Of a DNA stretch of 64,000 nt, positions 1 to 9,992 are shown in pieces (within the stretch, counting starts at the first letter, position 1; each line of letters starts with the position of its first letter). The stretch is from positions 33,595,501 through 33,659,500 of the forward strand of contig NC_090698.1 in assembly GCF_040954835.1 (NCBI RefSeq). The letters are read 5' to 3'. Position numbers and translations under genes: made by a program. The DNA comes from Lepisosteus oculatus (lineage: Eukaryota; Chordata; Actinopteri; Semionotiformes; Lepisosteidae). The notes below the pieces were generated by a model. That model was not told the DNA's origin and did not search any database. It was given only the letters and a program-made list of their open reading frames with translations.

Positions 1-400
1 CTCATCATCACTGACAGCTATTGTCCTATGGAGCGCAATGTTGTCAAGGTAGATGACCACCCGTGGGATTCCCACACAGATGGCAGCCTTCTGGAAACAG
101 CTGGGGGAGGAGCTCAGCCCAAAGGACACCCTGGTGTAGCAGGGGACACAAGGAGTGTGACGACAGCTGCGAGGTTCCAGTTGTCATGGTGGTGAGAGAT
201 TTGAAGATAACTCTGTTGGAGGCTGGGTTTTGTGAAATCAGTGGAGCCAAAGAAAGTACCTGAGGTGTCTGGTATAACAGTTTTGTTAACTGCTCAGAGT
301 AGTTCCTGGCAAACACCTGGCTTAGTCCTTTCAATGATACCCATTCTTTGTAGTTCTGCAGCAACACCATCATGGAAAGGCCAGTAGAATACACACAGTG
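1..400 (-). pseudogene. Ty3/gypsy reverse transcriptase fragment
   Basis: Reading the minus strand gives pieces of a Ty3/gypsy polymerase in the right order but in more than one frame: an ELQRM...GIIERT-like lead-in, a VNK.VIPD block, a YLQI block, then after a frameshift a FGLSS.PSCFQK block and the active-site region as VIYLDN, where YLDD would be expected. The last Asp of the catalytic pair is therefore Asn. Stops and frame changes make it inactive. It runs off the left edge, so the rest of pol may lie outside. Family assignment rests on these motifs; the subfamily is unknown. Confidence 0.7.
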
Positions 401-413
401 GCTGAGATTAAGT

Positions 414-419
414 TTTATT
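414..419 (-). other. Candidate poly(A) signal of the Ig receptor relic
   Basis: An AATAAA hexamer on the minus strand lies about 257 bases after the stop codon at 676-678, a reasonable 3' UTR length. The gypsy fragment begins immediately beyond it. The hexamer alone is weak evidence in AT-rich DNA. Confidence 0.35.
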
Positions 420-675
420 ACAATTTAAAAAAAATAGTTTAAAAAGATATTGCAATAAAAAGCTAAGTCCTGACAATGATTCTTAGAATGTAGAGCGGTA
501 CTAAATGTTGTCCCCAATGAAAATGCAACACAGTGTAAACTGCAGTGTTTAAAATCATGTGCAGCTGCAGAGTTCCAGTTCCAGTGGTCCAGAGGCACTA
601 TTACCTAGAGAATGTCAATTCAGGATCAAGAAGCTACCATTGGGTGGCATGAGAGTGTAAGGGTGGTTCCACATC

Positions 676-848
676 TCAGCTTGTACCCTGAGGCTCAGCT
701 CTTTCCTTGATTTTTAAATGTTTTGTCCAAAGTACCGTATCTCTTTTCTTGAGCCATTTTGTGGAGAGAACAGCACCGAGTACAACAAGCATGATCACTG
801 CCATGGTGATGACTGCAACAATTTGAGTCCATGATGTGGTCATAACCT
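676..848 (-). pseudogene. Transmembrane/cytoplasmic exon of the Ig receptor
   Basis: The acceptor is a T-rich tract ending in cag just above 848. Two bases complete a Glu codon with the previous exon, followed by 56 codons and TGA at 676-678. The exon encodes about 23 hydrophobic residues starting near IVAVITMAVIML, then a stop-transfer cluster KWLKKR and a short charged tail of about 25 residues. I see no ITIM or ITAM tyrosine motif in the tail. The phase fits exon 1282-1560 exactly. By itself this exon is undamaged. Confidence 0.7.
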
Positions 849-1281
849 CTGAAAAAACAAAAACGAGAAAATAAAGTAAAAAGCAAATTACCTAGAACAG
901 CAAAGAAATACCCAGAACAAGGGTTTCTTCGAAATCAAGTGTTCTAGATTACTAGCTGATATACCCGGCACTTGGTCATGGATCACATCCTGATCCGTTT
1001 CAAATCACATCTTACAGCTGGCTGGAAAGGGGCTGGAAGAAGTGTGTTTTTCACTTCATTTATACAAAATGCCAACTGACATACTGGAAACTGAGCGATT
1101 GGCATCAGACTTCAAAGAGAAAATGTACCAGCACTGAAACAACTGAACCAAGGTGCTAATTTTTTAAGTACTTGCTTTATACAGTTTATACATTTCAGTT
1201 TATTAGTTTATCAGTTCGTCTAGTAAATAATACAAGGAGGCTAGTTTAACTCAAATTTTCCTGTGCCAAAAACAGTCTTAC

Positions 1282-1560
1282 CTTTCACAGTGAGGGCAAC
1301 TGTGCTGATGGGGTTTCCTTGAAGGTCCCTCACTGTGTAGTTTCCCTGATCAGCTGGTGTGAGAGAGCACAGTATCAGAGAGCTGTCCTGCACAGACACT
1401 CTCTGCTCATACCCAGGGCCAGGGAGACCTGCGTTGCTCAGTATGACTCTGTGAGACTCAGCAGATCCTGCAAGATCAAACAGCACCTCCACTGGATAAG
1501 CAGTGTGAAGAGGGAGAGACAGATTATGTCCGGATTGCAGGGTGAGGACATCTGATCGAG
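1282..1560 (-). pseudogene. Intact Ig-like exon, 93 codons
   Basis: Bounded by a good acceptor (tttattttcag) and donor (AAAG|GTAAGAC), with 2 leading and 1 trailing bases, so it is phase-symmetric. The protein contains LSLPLHTAYPVEVLF near the start and SLTPADQGNYTVRD, a typical Ig E-F strand block, near the end. The usual Cys pair is missing; the only Cys is in SLILCSL. This LPLHT...PVEVLF pattern recurs in fish Ig receptor families as a membrane-proximal domain. The exon is open throughout. Confidence 0.7.
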
Positions 1561-1874
1561 CTGAAAATAAAGCTAAAGGGTAAGAATGATGCACACAGCA
1601 ATTAATCATCTATTGAGTGTTCATTGAGAGGATACCATATTTATCATATTAAAGTCTTAAAACTGAAGCAACGTTTTGCAATACAACATGGTATTTGTTT
1701 TCTGACCAAGTCAAATAAAATATATTCAAATACTTTAAAAGCACATAACATCCTTAATGTTACATAATAAATGCCTAATCACATTTAACTACTCCTACTA
1801 AACCAAACATCAGATATTGATACTCATGAAAGAAACTACTGTATCAAGTTATACACTTAAGACCCACACCTCAC

Positions 1875-2042
1875 CTCCCACACTGACATGAACAGTGTTT
1901 CCTCTCGGAGTCCTGCACTATGTAAGTCACAGCCAGCGAGAGTCTCCTTGGTCAGGTCTAAACCACAGTTCTACATCCTGCTGTGTGTGCAGAGGAACAC
2001 TGAGTGTCTCCCCGCAGGAGAGACTGGTATTCTCCTTGTGAC
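1875..2042 (-). pseudogene. Shortened, stop-containing Ig-like exon
   Basis: Acceptor tttcttttgtag and donor GGAG|GTGAGG flank 168 bases. Its start (GETLSVPLHTQQDVELWF) parallels the neighbouring exon, and its end (GNTVHVSVG) is in the same frame. It is about 37 codons shorter, however, and TGA and TAG interrupt the frame near the join, which suggests an internal deletion. Both ends are phase 1, so skipping this exon would keep the downstream frame. Confidence 0.6.
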
Positions 2043-2059
2043 CTACAAAAGAAATTGAA

Positions 2060-2374
2060 AAGTGATCAGTCAGCAATACCAGTCAAGTCACATGGTCTTG
2101 TCTCACAATTCCCTTTCTCTGCCCTGAAGAATAGCATTATAAAGGATCAGGGAGTAATCTCCATGTCTGATCCTCTCTCTGGACAACTCTTCTCTATTTC
2201 CGAACCCAGGGCTAGTGTAGATTCGTCCACTGTGAAACTCCAGCACACGGCAGCCTGCAGTCTGCCAGTCGACATAAATCTGGTCTTCAGTAATGCCACT
2301 GTAGGAGCTCCCATCACAGGGCAGAGCAACTGTGTCCCCATATGTTACAGACACAGAGACAAGAGCTAGAGGCA
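2060..2374 (-). pseudogene. V-set Ig domain exon, 3' end damaged
   Basis: It starts after aatttcccag. The frame shows YGDTVALPC (B-strand Cys), VDWQ (C-strand Trp), RERIRHGDYSLILYNA (D-E strands) and then a possible F-strand Cys in ELCDKT, followed by a stop. The DxGxYxC block is not recognisable and no proper donor is present; the end coordinate is approximate. The layout matches a V-set domain of an activating or inhibitory receptor, but ligand and name are unknown. Confidence 0.6.
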
Positions 2375-2375
2375 C

Positions 2376-2875
2376 TGGGAAATTACCTGTACTTGTACAT
2401 TACTTTAAAAATAAAATGCTGACTTTTTTCAGTTTTCAATTTATTTACCTGTAATCATATTTGATGCTTTGTTTTAATACCTTACATAAAACTTAATACC
2501 TGTATAGTAAAAAAATAAAATACAAATGGCGTGTACTGTAACCTTTTAATCAAAACATGACATCGTAGGTGGAGACTGATATCTTACCTTTCTGATGGTA
2601 TTATGTTTAAAAAAATTATTAAAAATGTATATAAAACTACATTCAGGGTATATGTATAAGCTATATTATGAAATGTAAACGGATATCGTGGTTAAACTTG
2701 GGTCACATCCCCAAGCTGTCCCATTTTAAAGATGCAAATATAAAAATATTCTGAAATCCAAAAAAATCCTAAATCCGCAACACTTTTGGTCCCAGGAATT
2801 TGGGATAAGGGATTCTCAACCTGTACATTCAAAACTTAGATGCCTTTTATAATGTGTTATAAACTGGCCCACAGT
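2376..2875. other. AT-rich stretch, nothing recognised
   Basis: No open frame of note and no repeat end that I recognise. The leader exon of the Ig relic would be expected here or further upstream, but I do not see a convincing one. Confidence 0.5.
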
Positions 2876-3370
2876 TTAACAAAACAAGGAAGGACCCTTT
2901 GCTGGTTTCGAGATCACAAATATCCTTATCCACGTAGTAAGGGAAATCCAAGGCCAGGGTCAAGAGGCGAGTGAAAGTCCAGAACCAAAAATAAGATTAG
3001 AAATCAAGCACCAGAGATACAAACCAAGAACCAAGATCAGAAAACAGGCCAAAAACCAGAAGTCCAGGGAGTACCCAGCACAGGTAAGATCCTAAGATCA
3101 AAATGTTTTAACAATACTGAGTACCACCTAAACGAAGAGCATGGTTTAAATAGGTTTAGGGAGAGGAGGCATGGTGATAAAGGAACACTAAGCGAGCAGG
3201 GGTTGACTACTGCTGTTTGGCTAATCTGCGCCTCTGCTGTCCAGAAGAAGTAAGTCCTAGAGGTTGAGGTACCCTCTGTTGGTGGGATGCTGGGACTGTA
3301 ACAGTGTGGGAACCTTTCTTGGACATTGGTCCACATCTCTCGGCCATACTGACAGAAGAATTTGCACAAC
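2876..3370. repeat. Possible interspersed repeat (purine-rich half)
   Basis: The first half is rich in short motifs such as accaagaacc, gtccagaacc and aaaccagaagtcc, a style seen in some fish non-autonomous repeats. The second half is mixed (cctctgctgtccagaagaag). The stretch at 50985-51440 has a similar make-up. No ends or duplications could be defined, so this is a weak call. Confidence 0.3.
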
Positions 3371-3521
3371 GTGATAAACTAGTCTGTATTTATGATGTGT
3401 ATATCTGTCTCCTGGGGCCATGTTTTCTGTATATATAAAAGAAATGCATGTGTATTTGAGATGAAATAAAATGTGTTGCACTGGATAATATATTAGTTTT
3501 TAAACAAACTGATTGAAATAA

Positions 3522-3965
3522 TAATAATAATTGCACTTTTATAGCACTTTTCTGAACACTCCACTCAAAGCGCTTTACAGGTAATGGGGACTCCCCTCCA
3601 CCACGACCAACGTGCAGCATCCACCTGGATGATGCAATGGCAGCCATAGTGCGCCAGAACGCTCACCACACATCAGCTATCAGTGGGGAAGAGAATAGAG
3701 TGATGAAGCCAATTCATAGATGGGGATTATAAGGAGGCTATGATTGGTAAGGGCCAATGGGAAACTTGGCCAGGACAGGTAACACCCCTACTCTTTTCGA
3801 GAAATGCCCTGGGATTTTTAATGACCACAGACAATCCGGACCTTGGTTTCACATCTCATCCGAAAGACGGCACCTTTTTACAGTGTAGTGTCCCTGTCAC
3901 TATACGGGGCATTAGGACCCACATGGACCGCAGGATGAGCGCCCCCTGCTGGCCCCACTAACACT
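3522..3965 (-). repeat. Long SINE-like repeat with an L2-type 3' tail
   Basis: On the minus strand this runs from a GC-rich head (gccagcagggggcgctcatcc) to a tail that reads cctgtaaagcgctttgag, then gcacttatat-like sequence, then (TTATTA)n. The same tail occurs at 9783-9895 (plus) and 40683-40775 (minus), and closely resembles the 3' end of the L2 LINE at 17571-17650. Shared tails are how SINEs are mobilised by a partner LINE. This copy is the longest of the three. Could also be described as a MITE, but no inverted ends are seen. Confidence 0.65.
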
Positions 3966-4617
3966 ACTTCCATGAGTAGCGTGAAGCAAGCTACACTAAA
4001 TGACAGGAATGATCAGGAAGTGTATGTAAATAGCCAAATTTCAATCAAAATACAAGCCCTTCAGCTACCACAGTAGCGTATGAGGAGTATAGCAATATTA
4101 AGTGAAGTGACAAGCAGCTGAAACACCTGCTTTGTTATTTCTTCGTGGTTAACTGTAATTCCTTGAACATTCTGCCAAATTTGAGAGGGTCCTTTTTTAA
4201 TTTTAAATCACCTCCACTAATCTCCAAGTTTGACAAATCTAAGATTATTAGAAGGTTTTATAAATTTTACAGCAGCTTTTTTCCATTTATACTACTGTAA
4301 AAATTGTCATTGCTATTTTTTTCATAGAAAATGTTTTTTTCTGTTCAATGAAAAAGGTTTTAAGATGTAAGCTTTTAAAGGAGCTGTATCTGAAATTTGT
4401 AATTACTGTAAATCAAATCCTTTATTATATTTAAATTCAATCCGTTTTTTTAAACTATAACCAGGGAAAAAAACATTTTTTGCACCATCAAAAGTGGTGA
4501 AACATACAATGATAAGACAGTCAGCCAATAGCAAATCACCCTTCTTCATTCGGTTTAAAGCCTTTATTAATATTGTTGGTCTGGGTGGATAACCTCTAGA
4601 AAAACTGCAGTGCAGAA
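3966..4617. other. No gene recognised
   Basis: AT-rich sequence with no supported coding frame or repeat boundary. Confidence 0.5.
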
Positions 4618-4628
4618 TTGGATGGGGA

Positions 4629-5170
4629 AAATTTGTACCTCCCCAAAGGTAGATGGAATCTATTGCACAGACCCTCAGCTAATAGTACATCACCATGGTT
4701 TTGTCTGATAAGTGTCTTTGCTAAAGCTGCTGGGATTTTAGAGCACCTCCCATTCCCAGACTGGGACAGTGCGGTGATGGACAGGGAGCAGTCTCACCCC
4801 CCTCCCGAACAAAACACAATTTGTGCTTCTTCAAAAATACCTCAAATCTACTCTACAGACCCTCAGCTAATAAAACATCACCATGGTTTTGTCAGATAGG
4901 TGTCTTTGCTAAAGTTGCTGGGGTTTATAGAGCACCTCCCATTCCCAGACTGGGACCGTACAGCAATTGACAGGGAGCGGTCTCACCCCCCTCCTGACCA
5001 AACAAACATTTTTGCCTCTCCGAAAATACCTCATATCTACTCTACAGACCCTCAGCTAATAGTACATAACCATAGTTTTGTCATATAAGTGTCTTTGCTA
5101 AAGTTGCCGGGGTTTATAAGACTACTTGCTGTTCCCAGACTGGGACAGTGTAATGATGGTGCAGGGAAAA
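4629..5170 (+). repeat. Tandem repeat, about 2.9 units of 188-189 bp
   Basis: The phrase accctcagctaata recurs at 4671, 4859 and 5048, giving periods of 188 and 189 bases. Each unit also repeats ccatggttttgtc, gtgtctttgctaaag, cccagactgggac and tctcacccccctcc. Units differ by roughly a tenth of positions by eye. Since 189 is a multiple of three, long open frames cross the array, but the 188-base step and stop codons at unit ends argue against a protein. The last unit merges into the decayed reading region downstream. Confidence 0.8.
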
Positions 5171-6052
5171 GTGTAAACAACAACCGTGATCCCAACCAAA
5201 GTAATGCTGAGACTGAAGATCAAAGTATTGCGACCAAAACCATAGGTGTGACACAGAGTAAGCGTACGATAAAAAAACAGTTCTTAGGCACAAAGTGGAT
5301 GACTGGCAATGTTTTGAAAAGGCATAAACTGTAATGCATCTGTAAATCACCCAACAAACAAAAAAACAAAGGTGGAGTGCGATGCTTGCAATGAGTGGTT
5401 TAACTTTGTGTAGGCATTACACAGAATGACAAAGATATTGAATCTGTGGGGTTTCTGTGTTGCTCAGAAAAATGTGATGTTAAAGTCATGGCATTAAGTC
5501 AGATGCAACCAAAAAAAAGTAACATTGATGTATCACATGTCAGCATTGGTGTTCAAACAGTGATGGATTATCTCATTTTTGGAGCTTATTGTGGTAAGAC
5601 AGACAATAAACAGATGGTTTCCCAGGATAGGGAGGTCAAGCTAAATGGCAACACAGAAGTGGAAAATAGTATTGCATAGGGCTGGGCAATATGGCCAAAA
5701 ACATTATCACGATAAAAATGTTCATATCAGTCGATATCGATAATTATCACGATAAATGTCAAATCATTATTTCTAAGTTTAAAGGCAGATTTTTTCTCCT
5801 GAGTGAAAGTTGAAGAAACCAGACAGTTAACTGGTCAATTAAACAACTCTTTATTTTAAGAACACAACAAACACTTGCCAAACAGCAGAAACATTAAACA
5901 AATCTGAGGTAGAGAGTATTCAAGTCTTTTTTTTGTCAAAATATGCATGAGTAAAATTTACAAAATAAATATCTTAATAGAAAAATTAAATACTGCAGTG
6001 TGGAAAAACACACACAGAAGATGGCTCAGACAGACTGCAAAGTTTAAGTGCT

Positions 6053-6361
6053 TTAAAGGATCATATCAGAAGTAGTGGCGAAGAATGTCACTGTTTGCAG
6101 CTGCCGCTCTACAATCTCCCTACACTCTGCATACAGCCAGGGAAGTGCAGTCAGTGCAAAATGTTTCCGACCAGGTAGCTCGTATCTGGGGTGAAAGACT
6201 CTGATAAGCTTCTTGAATCCCTCATTTTCGACAGTGCTAATGGGAAGCATGTCTTTTGCAATGCAATATGCAACTGCATTTGTGATGTCTTCATGTCTTT
6301 TAGTTTCGTAAGGCACGGTGCTCGAAAATGATGCTACTATGGTTTGTTGCTGTGTAGTCAC
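6053..6361 (-). pseudogene. hAT transposase N-terminal fragment
   Basis: 102 codons on the minus strand. The protein shows a run typical of ZBED/AC-type hAT transposases: an ITNAVAYCIAKDMLPISTVE block (flexible linker into the DNA-binding and dimer region), then YELPGRKHF and FFATTSD near the end. The family would continue with a DDE core interrupted by a helical insertion, and end with the hATC domain; neither is present before the element ends. About 50 bases with stops separate it from the BED finger reading frame, which shows a frame loss. Confidence 0.75.
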
Positions 6362-6410
6362 ACTAAATACTGGCCTGGTGCTTATAGATGGTCCCCTTCC
6401 ACTAACAACA

Positions 6411-6686
6411 CTAGTTTGTGACTGTAATTTTTTTACTTTCTGCGTAATTGCTGCGTTCGAACGGGTGATGTTGTTTTAAATGGTGAAATAGGTTCGTGGT
6501 GTTGTCTGTCTTTGCTGGCACGGATCTGCGGCACAGTTTGCAGGGCACACTGCTCTGTTTTATGTCTGATCGTAAAAAGCCAAAATATTTCCAAATTACC
6601 GAAATTGAATTACCTTTTCTGTCGACGATGTCATCATCCTTCGAGCTGGTCATTGGCAGCACTACATTTGCTTCAGTGTCGCTCAT
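6411..6686 (-). pseudogene. BED zinc finger of hAT transposase
   Basis: 91 codons starting at an ATG (MSDTEANVV). Residues about 28-70 form a BED finger: aromatic SVIWKYFGF, then CKLC, then LFHHLKQHHP supplying the His pair. BED fingers bind transposon ends and chromatin. It is the first domain of the transposase that continues, after a break, at 6361-6053. It is open and could in principle be expressed alone as a DNA-binding peptide, but nothing shows that. Confidence 0.75.
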
Positions 6687-6830
6687 TTCTCCACTCTAAC
6701 TACAGTCCTGTCAGTCACCACCGTGTGGGTAAACAACACTACGTTAGCTGCCCGGTCTGCAACACGCTCGCTCACTCGCGCAGTATTTTGTGCGCATGCG
6801 CATATCATGCGGAAAGCATATTGTAACGCA

Positions 6831-7062
6831 ACGGGGGCTCAGGCGGGCGCCCTTGCCGCATCTGGTCGGCCCCATCCCGACTGGAGGCTCGAACCCGGGA
6901 CTTCCGCGTCTCTCTGCAGCGACCTAGCCCCGTGAGCTAAAGAGAGATCTCTCCACAGCCCAGTAGCTGTGGTCCTGCTATCACAGGGAAGGGCGGTGAC
7001 GTCACCCGCTCTGGTACGCCGGCTCTTACACACAGTGCTTGTCGGCCGTAAGCGTTACAATA
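6831..7062 (-). repeat. tRNA-derived SINE-like insert inside the hAT element
   Basis: On the minus strand, an A-box-like tagctcacgggg (6930-6941) is followed about 40 bases later by a B box GGTTCGAGCC (6888-6897), a tRNA-type internal promoter. The insert is much richer in GC than its surroundings. It lies between ttgtaacgc and gcgttacaa, which are inverted copies, so a short MITE carrying tRNA-like sequence is the alternative reading. The exact ends are uncertain. Confidence 0.55.
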
Positions 7063-9782
7063 TGTACCGAACATTTATCGAACTTTTGTTAAAATTATTT
7101 CGAGGAAAATTATATCGCGATATCGTTATCGAATTATCGCCCAGCATTAGTATTGCATGTAGTGCATCCGTCACCCAAGGAAACTGTTCCTCATATTATT
7201 ACTTCTGAAAGGAAAATGCACAGTATGGATGTCAGCAGGAGTGATGTTGATGGTATGAATCTAGGTGGTAGCTGTTACGAGAACACCACTGAAATTAAAA
7301 CACACAAGATAAGGCACCCAGACAGTAGTGGGGACCTGACACTAGGTTGAGAGCACAGTGGTAATTTTCCAAAACCAGCTATAATAACCCAGGAAACTTT
7401 GCAGAGATAATTTTATCAGAAAAAAACGAGTTGAAGTTTTTCAGAACCACATTACAAACAAAATCACACTTTTCCCTTTCCCAGCTGCCTTAGTGCAGCA
7501 TCTCAAGGGAAGGTACTTCAGGAAGTATACTGTACATGGAGCAAAAATCAATCAGACAAATCAATATTGGATCATAATGTTTGTCACACAGGTTTAACAA
7601 CTGTATTAGAAGATGTTCTAGGAACCACTGTATCTGAAAATACATGGGTACTGTGGTCATAAGTCCTGTAAAATGAATTTTGTTATCACCCCTGAAACCC
7701 TGCAAAATCTACCTTTTCAGGTAGTTTACAGAGGGCTGACAGAGAATCCTTGCGAGACTTTAAAAGCAATACCATCTAGTTAACATGAAAGACAGAAATT
7801 AGGAGAGGAAAGGATAAATGTCAGGGTGTATAAATTATATAATGAGTTGCTAGGAAACGTGCAAATTACATCTGGGGTTGGGTGCAGCACATCCAGTCTG
7901 AGAAAAATTAAATCTGAACATCAAGCCAATAAGCTACTTGATAGTGACAAACCAGCTGCAGTTCAATTTTTGAAACAGACACCTGAAAGTGGAGATAAAA
8001 CTAGCAAATATGTGAAAGGATTTATTCAAATTATACTACCTCCACCATTAAAGGTGGTATGTTAAACTGAATCAGGTGTTTGATTGTGGCATGACTTGAC
8101 GTGCAGCAGCACAGCTTTTTGGGATGTAACACAGGGAATTGTTCAATCGGATTTGGCCAAGAAACAAACATTGTTTTAAGAGGCAATTGTATGCAGTCCT
8201 GTCCCACCACATAGGCTGTGCCCATAGCACTCAAAGTGCATTGGGCAACTTTTAAAAGCCATTAGAGATCAAGAAAAGAGGCATAACACACTACCTTTTT
8301 CAATTAAAAGTTAACACTCCATAGTGTTGCTCAGAGCATGACTAAATATTTTCAATGGGGACACTATGGAAAGCTATCTCAAAAGGTGTGGGAAAACTGT
8401 CAATGGGACTGCACAGGACCATGAATTAAGGCGTACTTTAGTTAGGGGCAGTTAAAGTCATGTTATGATGCAAGCTAGTGAACACGTGAACTCTGTAAAA
8501 AGCAGTATAGTGGAAAGTGTCAAAGACACAATGTCGGCATGTATATCTTCAGTTTCGTACTTAATTCCACGGGATTAGAAGACCTGTCGCTCATATTTAT
8601 GACACCTGCATTTTCATGGGTAGTGTATACAGTAACACACTTGTCACAGTGTCTATTTTCAATTTCAAAAGTCGAGTGTCACAGCTGAACACTAGCAGTG
8701 TCCCCACTGTTACAGGTCCTGAGGACTCAGATTTTGATTTTGGATGCATATAGAATTTGAATGATTCCATTTCTTCACTGGTCATGTAAAAATTACATTA
8801 AGGCAATGGCAGATATAAACAGACAGGAGAACAAAGGGCCCAATGCCTATTTTGGTTCATAACTTTTTTGGGGGAAAGAAAATTCTGTCATCAATCCCCA
8901 TATGGACGGACATACTAATAGGCAGATTTCAGCAATACCAAAAAATGGACGGACTACATCAATTTCTGAGTTAAAGTTTGAAATGAATGTGTGGAAAGGT
9001 TAGGAACTCTTTAAAAAGCACATACAACTGAATTTTGTGATAAGTAAGACTGAATTTGTCTAGAATGAGTAAGTCTCCTGCCCTTGTGGAAGAGGAGGAG
9101 TGGAACAAGAAAATAAAATTCCACAACATCTCAGGCATTAATTCCAAAAAAACCCTATCAAGACAATCAAACATTTTTAGTCTAAATGATAAACGCAAAA
9201 CTGATGGTCATCTAAATGATCACAACAAGCCACTTATCATTAAACAGTGGTCTGGAAGTAACGATTTAGCTCTTGTCCACAAACTATTGTGATTCAGATT
9301 CCCAGAACACATTCCACTGAGAACTGCAATTGGAATTGGAAGGTGTTGGTAAAGAGCAATGTACTGTATTAAATCAACAATATGCCATGAAGGAAAGTCT
9401 ATAAGCAGAGGTGAACATTATTGGGCAGTAATTTTAATACAACTAACTTGATATGACACTTAAGACCACATCACCCAACTGGGTACAGTGAGTATCAGAA
9501 ACCAGCAGAGCTAGCAAAACACAGTCGTAATTTACTCTTGAAGACTTCCTGTTCTTAAAAAATGAATTATACACAATGACTAAAAGTCCATTCTTTATTG
9601 AAAACGAAGCCGCACTCTCCTGTATATAAGTAAAAGCATCCACCTTATCCTATGTCGTAGAAGCCTCAAAATCAGTTGATGAATCCGAAAACTTTGACAG
9701 TCCAAGCTAGTACGATTAGGTTTGCACGCTTTATCAAAAAAGCCGCAGCCCAAAGAAACTTCCAAAGGCTTAAATTGAATAG

Positions 9783-9895
9783 TTGGTGGAGGGGATCCCC
9801 ATTACCTGTAAAGCGCTTTGAGTGGAGTGTCCAGAAAAGCGCTATATAAGTGTAAGCAATTATTATTATTGTTGTTGTTGTTGTTGTTGTTGCCC
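9783..9895 (+). repeat. 5'-truncated copy of the L2-tailed SINE plus (TTG)n
   Basis: Plus-strand ggggatccccattacctgtaaagcgctttgag...gcgctatataag followed by ttattattattg and a (TTG)n run matches the last part of the repeat at 3522-3965. Only about 110 bases remain, all from the 3' end, as expected from 5' truncation during target-primed insertion. Confidence 0.7.
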
Positions 9896-9925
9896 TTCCG
9901 TCCCTGCTGTCATAATAAGATCTTC

Positions 9926-9992
9926 TAAAGCAGTGGTTTCAACCTGTGGGCCGCGGGAGGTACTGCAGGGGGCGTGAAATGATTGTTTTAAT
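9926..9992 (+). repeat. Left end of a Charlie-type hAT element
   Basis: The stretch cagtggtttcaacctgtggg followed by ccgcggg matches the known hAT end style CAGTGGTTCTCAAACC. A clear copy of such an end also occurs inverted at 33930-33957. No matching right end was found; the next element starts at 9993 and cuts it. Confidence 0.5.

Larger units (their letters stand above)
676..2374 (-). pseudogene. Ig-superfamily type I membrane receptor, decayed
   Basis: Four minus-strand exon-like blocks encode, in order, a V-type Ig domain (2374 to about 2060), a short damaged Ig-like exon (2042-1875), an intact 93-codon Ig-like exon (1560-1282) and a transmembrane helix with a short basic tail (848-676). 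All usable junctions are phase 1, as is normal for Ig-domain exons. Signs of decay: the V exon runs into a stop, only about 40-60 bases separate it from the next acceptor (too little for an intron), and the second exon has two in-frame stops. The family resembles the large, fast-evolving fish V-set receptor groups; I cannot give an orthologue. No signal-peptide exon was found upstream. A functional splice form that skips the dead exon cannot be excluded. Confidence 0.65.
5677..7149 (-). mobile_element. hAT DNA transposon, internally deleted
   Basis: The left end TAGGGCTGGGCAATATGG and the right end, which on the minus strand reads TAATGCTGGGCGATAA, form imperfect terminal inverted repeats. 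The 8-base duplication GTATTGCA flanks both sides exactly (5669-5676 and 7150-7157), as hAT elements make. It carries a BED finger and the N-terminal part of a transposase on the minus strand, but no catalytic core or C-terminal hAT dimerisation region. A tRNA-like SINE sits inside near the 5' end of the coding strand. It interrupts the decayed coding region around it. Confidence 0.85.
5160..9320 (+). pseudogene. Decayed coding region with a half PHD finger, split by hAT
   Basis: Several plus-strand frames here have protein-like composition but are broken by stops and frameshifts. About 5360-5480 encodes, across one frame change, the second half of a PHD-type zinc finger: CDACNEWFNFV, then VGI, then CCSEKC, matching the Cys-x2-Cys...W-F/H...Cys-x2-Cys spacing. 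Lys/Ser-rich frames continue at 5446-5679, resume right after the hAT insertion (7158-7350), and further ones lie at 7826-8065 and 9056-9292. Fish carry repeated genes and transposons with PHD fingers, so this may be either. I cannot identify the rest. Apart from the finger, function is unknown. Confidence 0.4.

Noticed and set aside
676..2374. Calling the Ig relic CD274 (PD-L1)
   Set aside because: Neighbourhood is suggestive but the domain motifs and strand do not fit; a name would be unsupported.
6888..6941. A functional tRNA gene
   Set aside because: A and B boxes are present but no cloverleaf with acceptor stem can be drawn; it is SINE-like.
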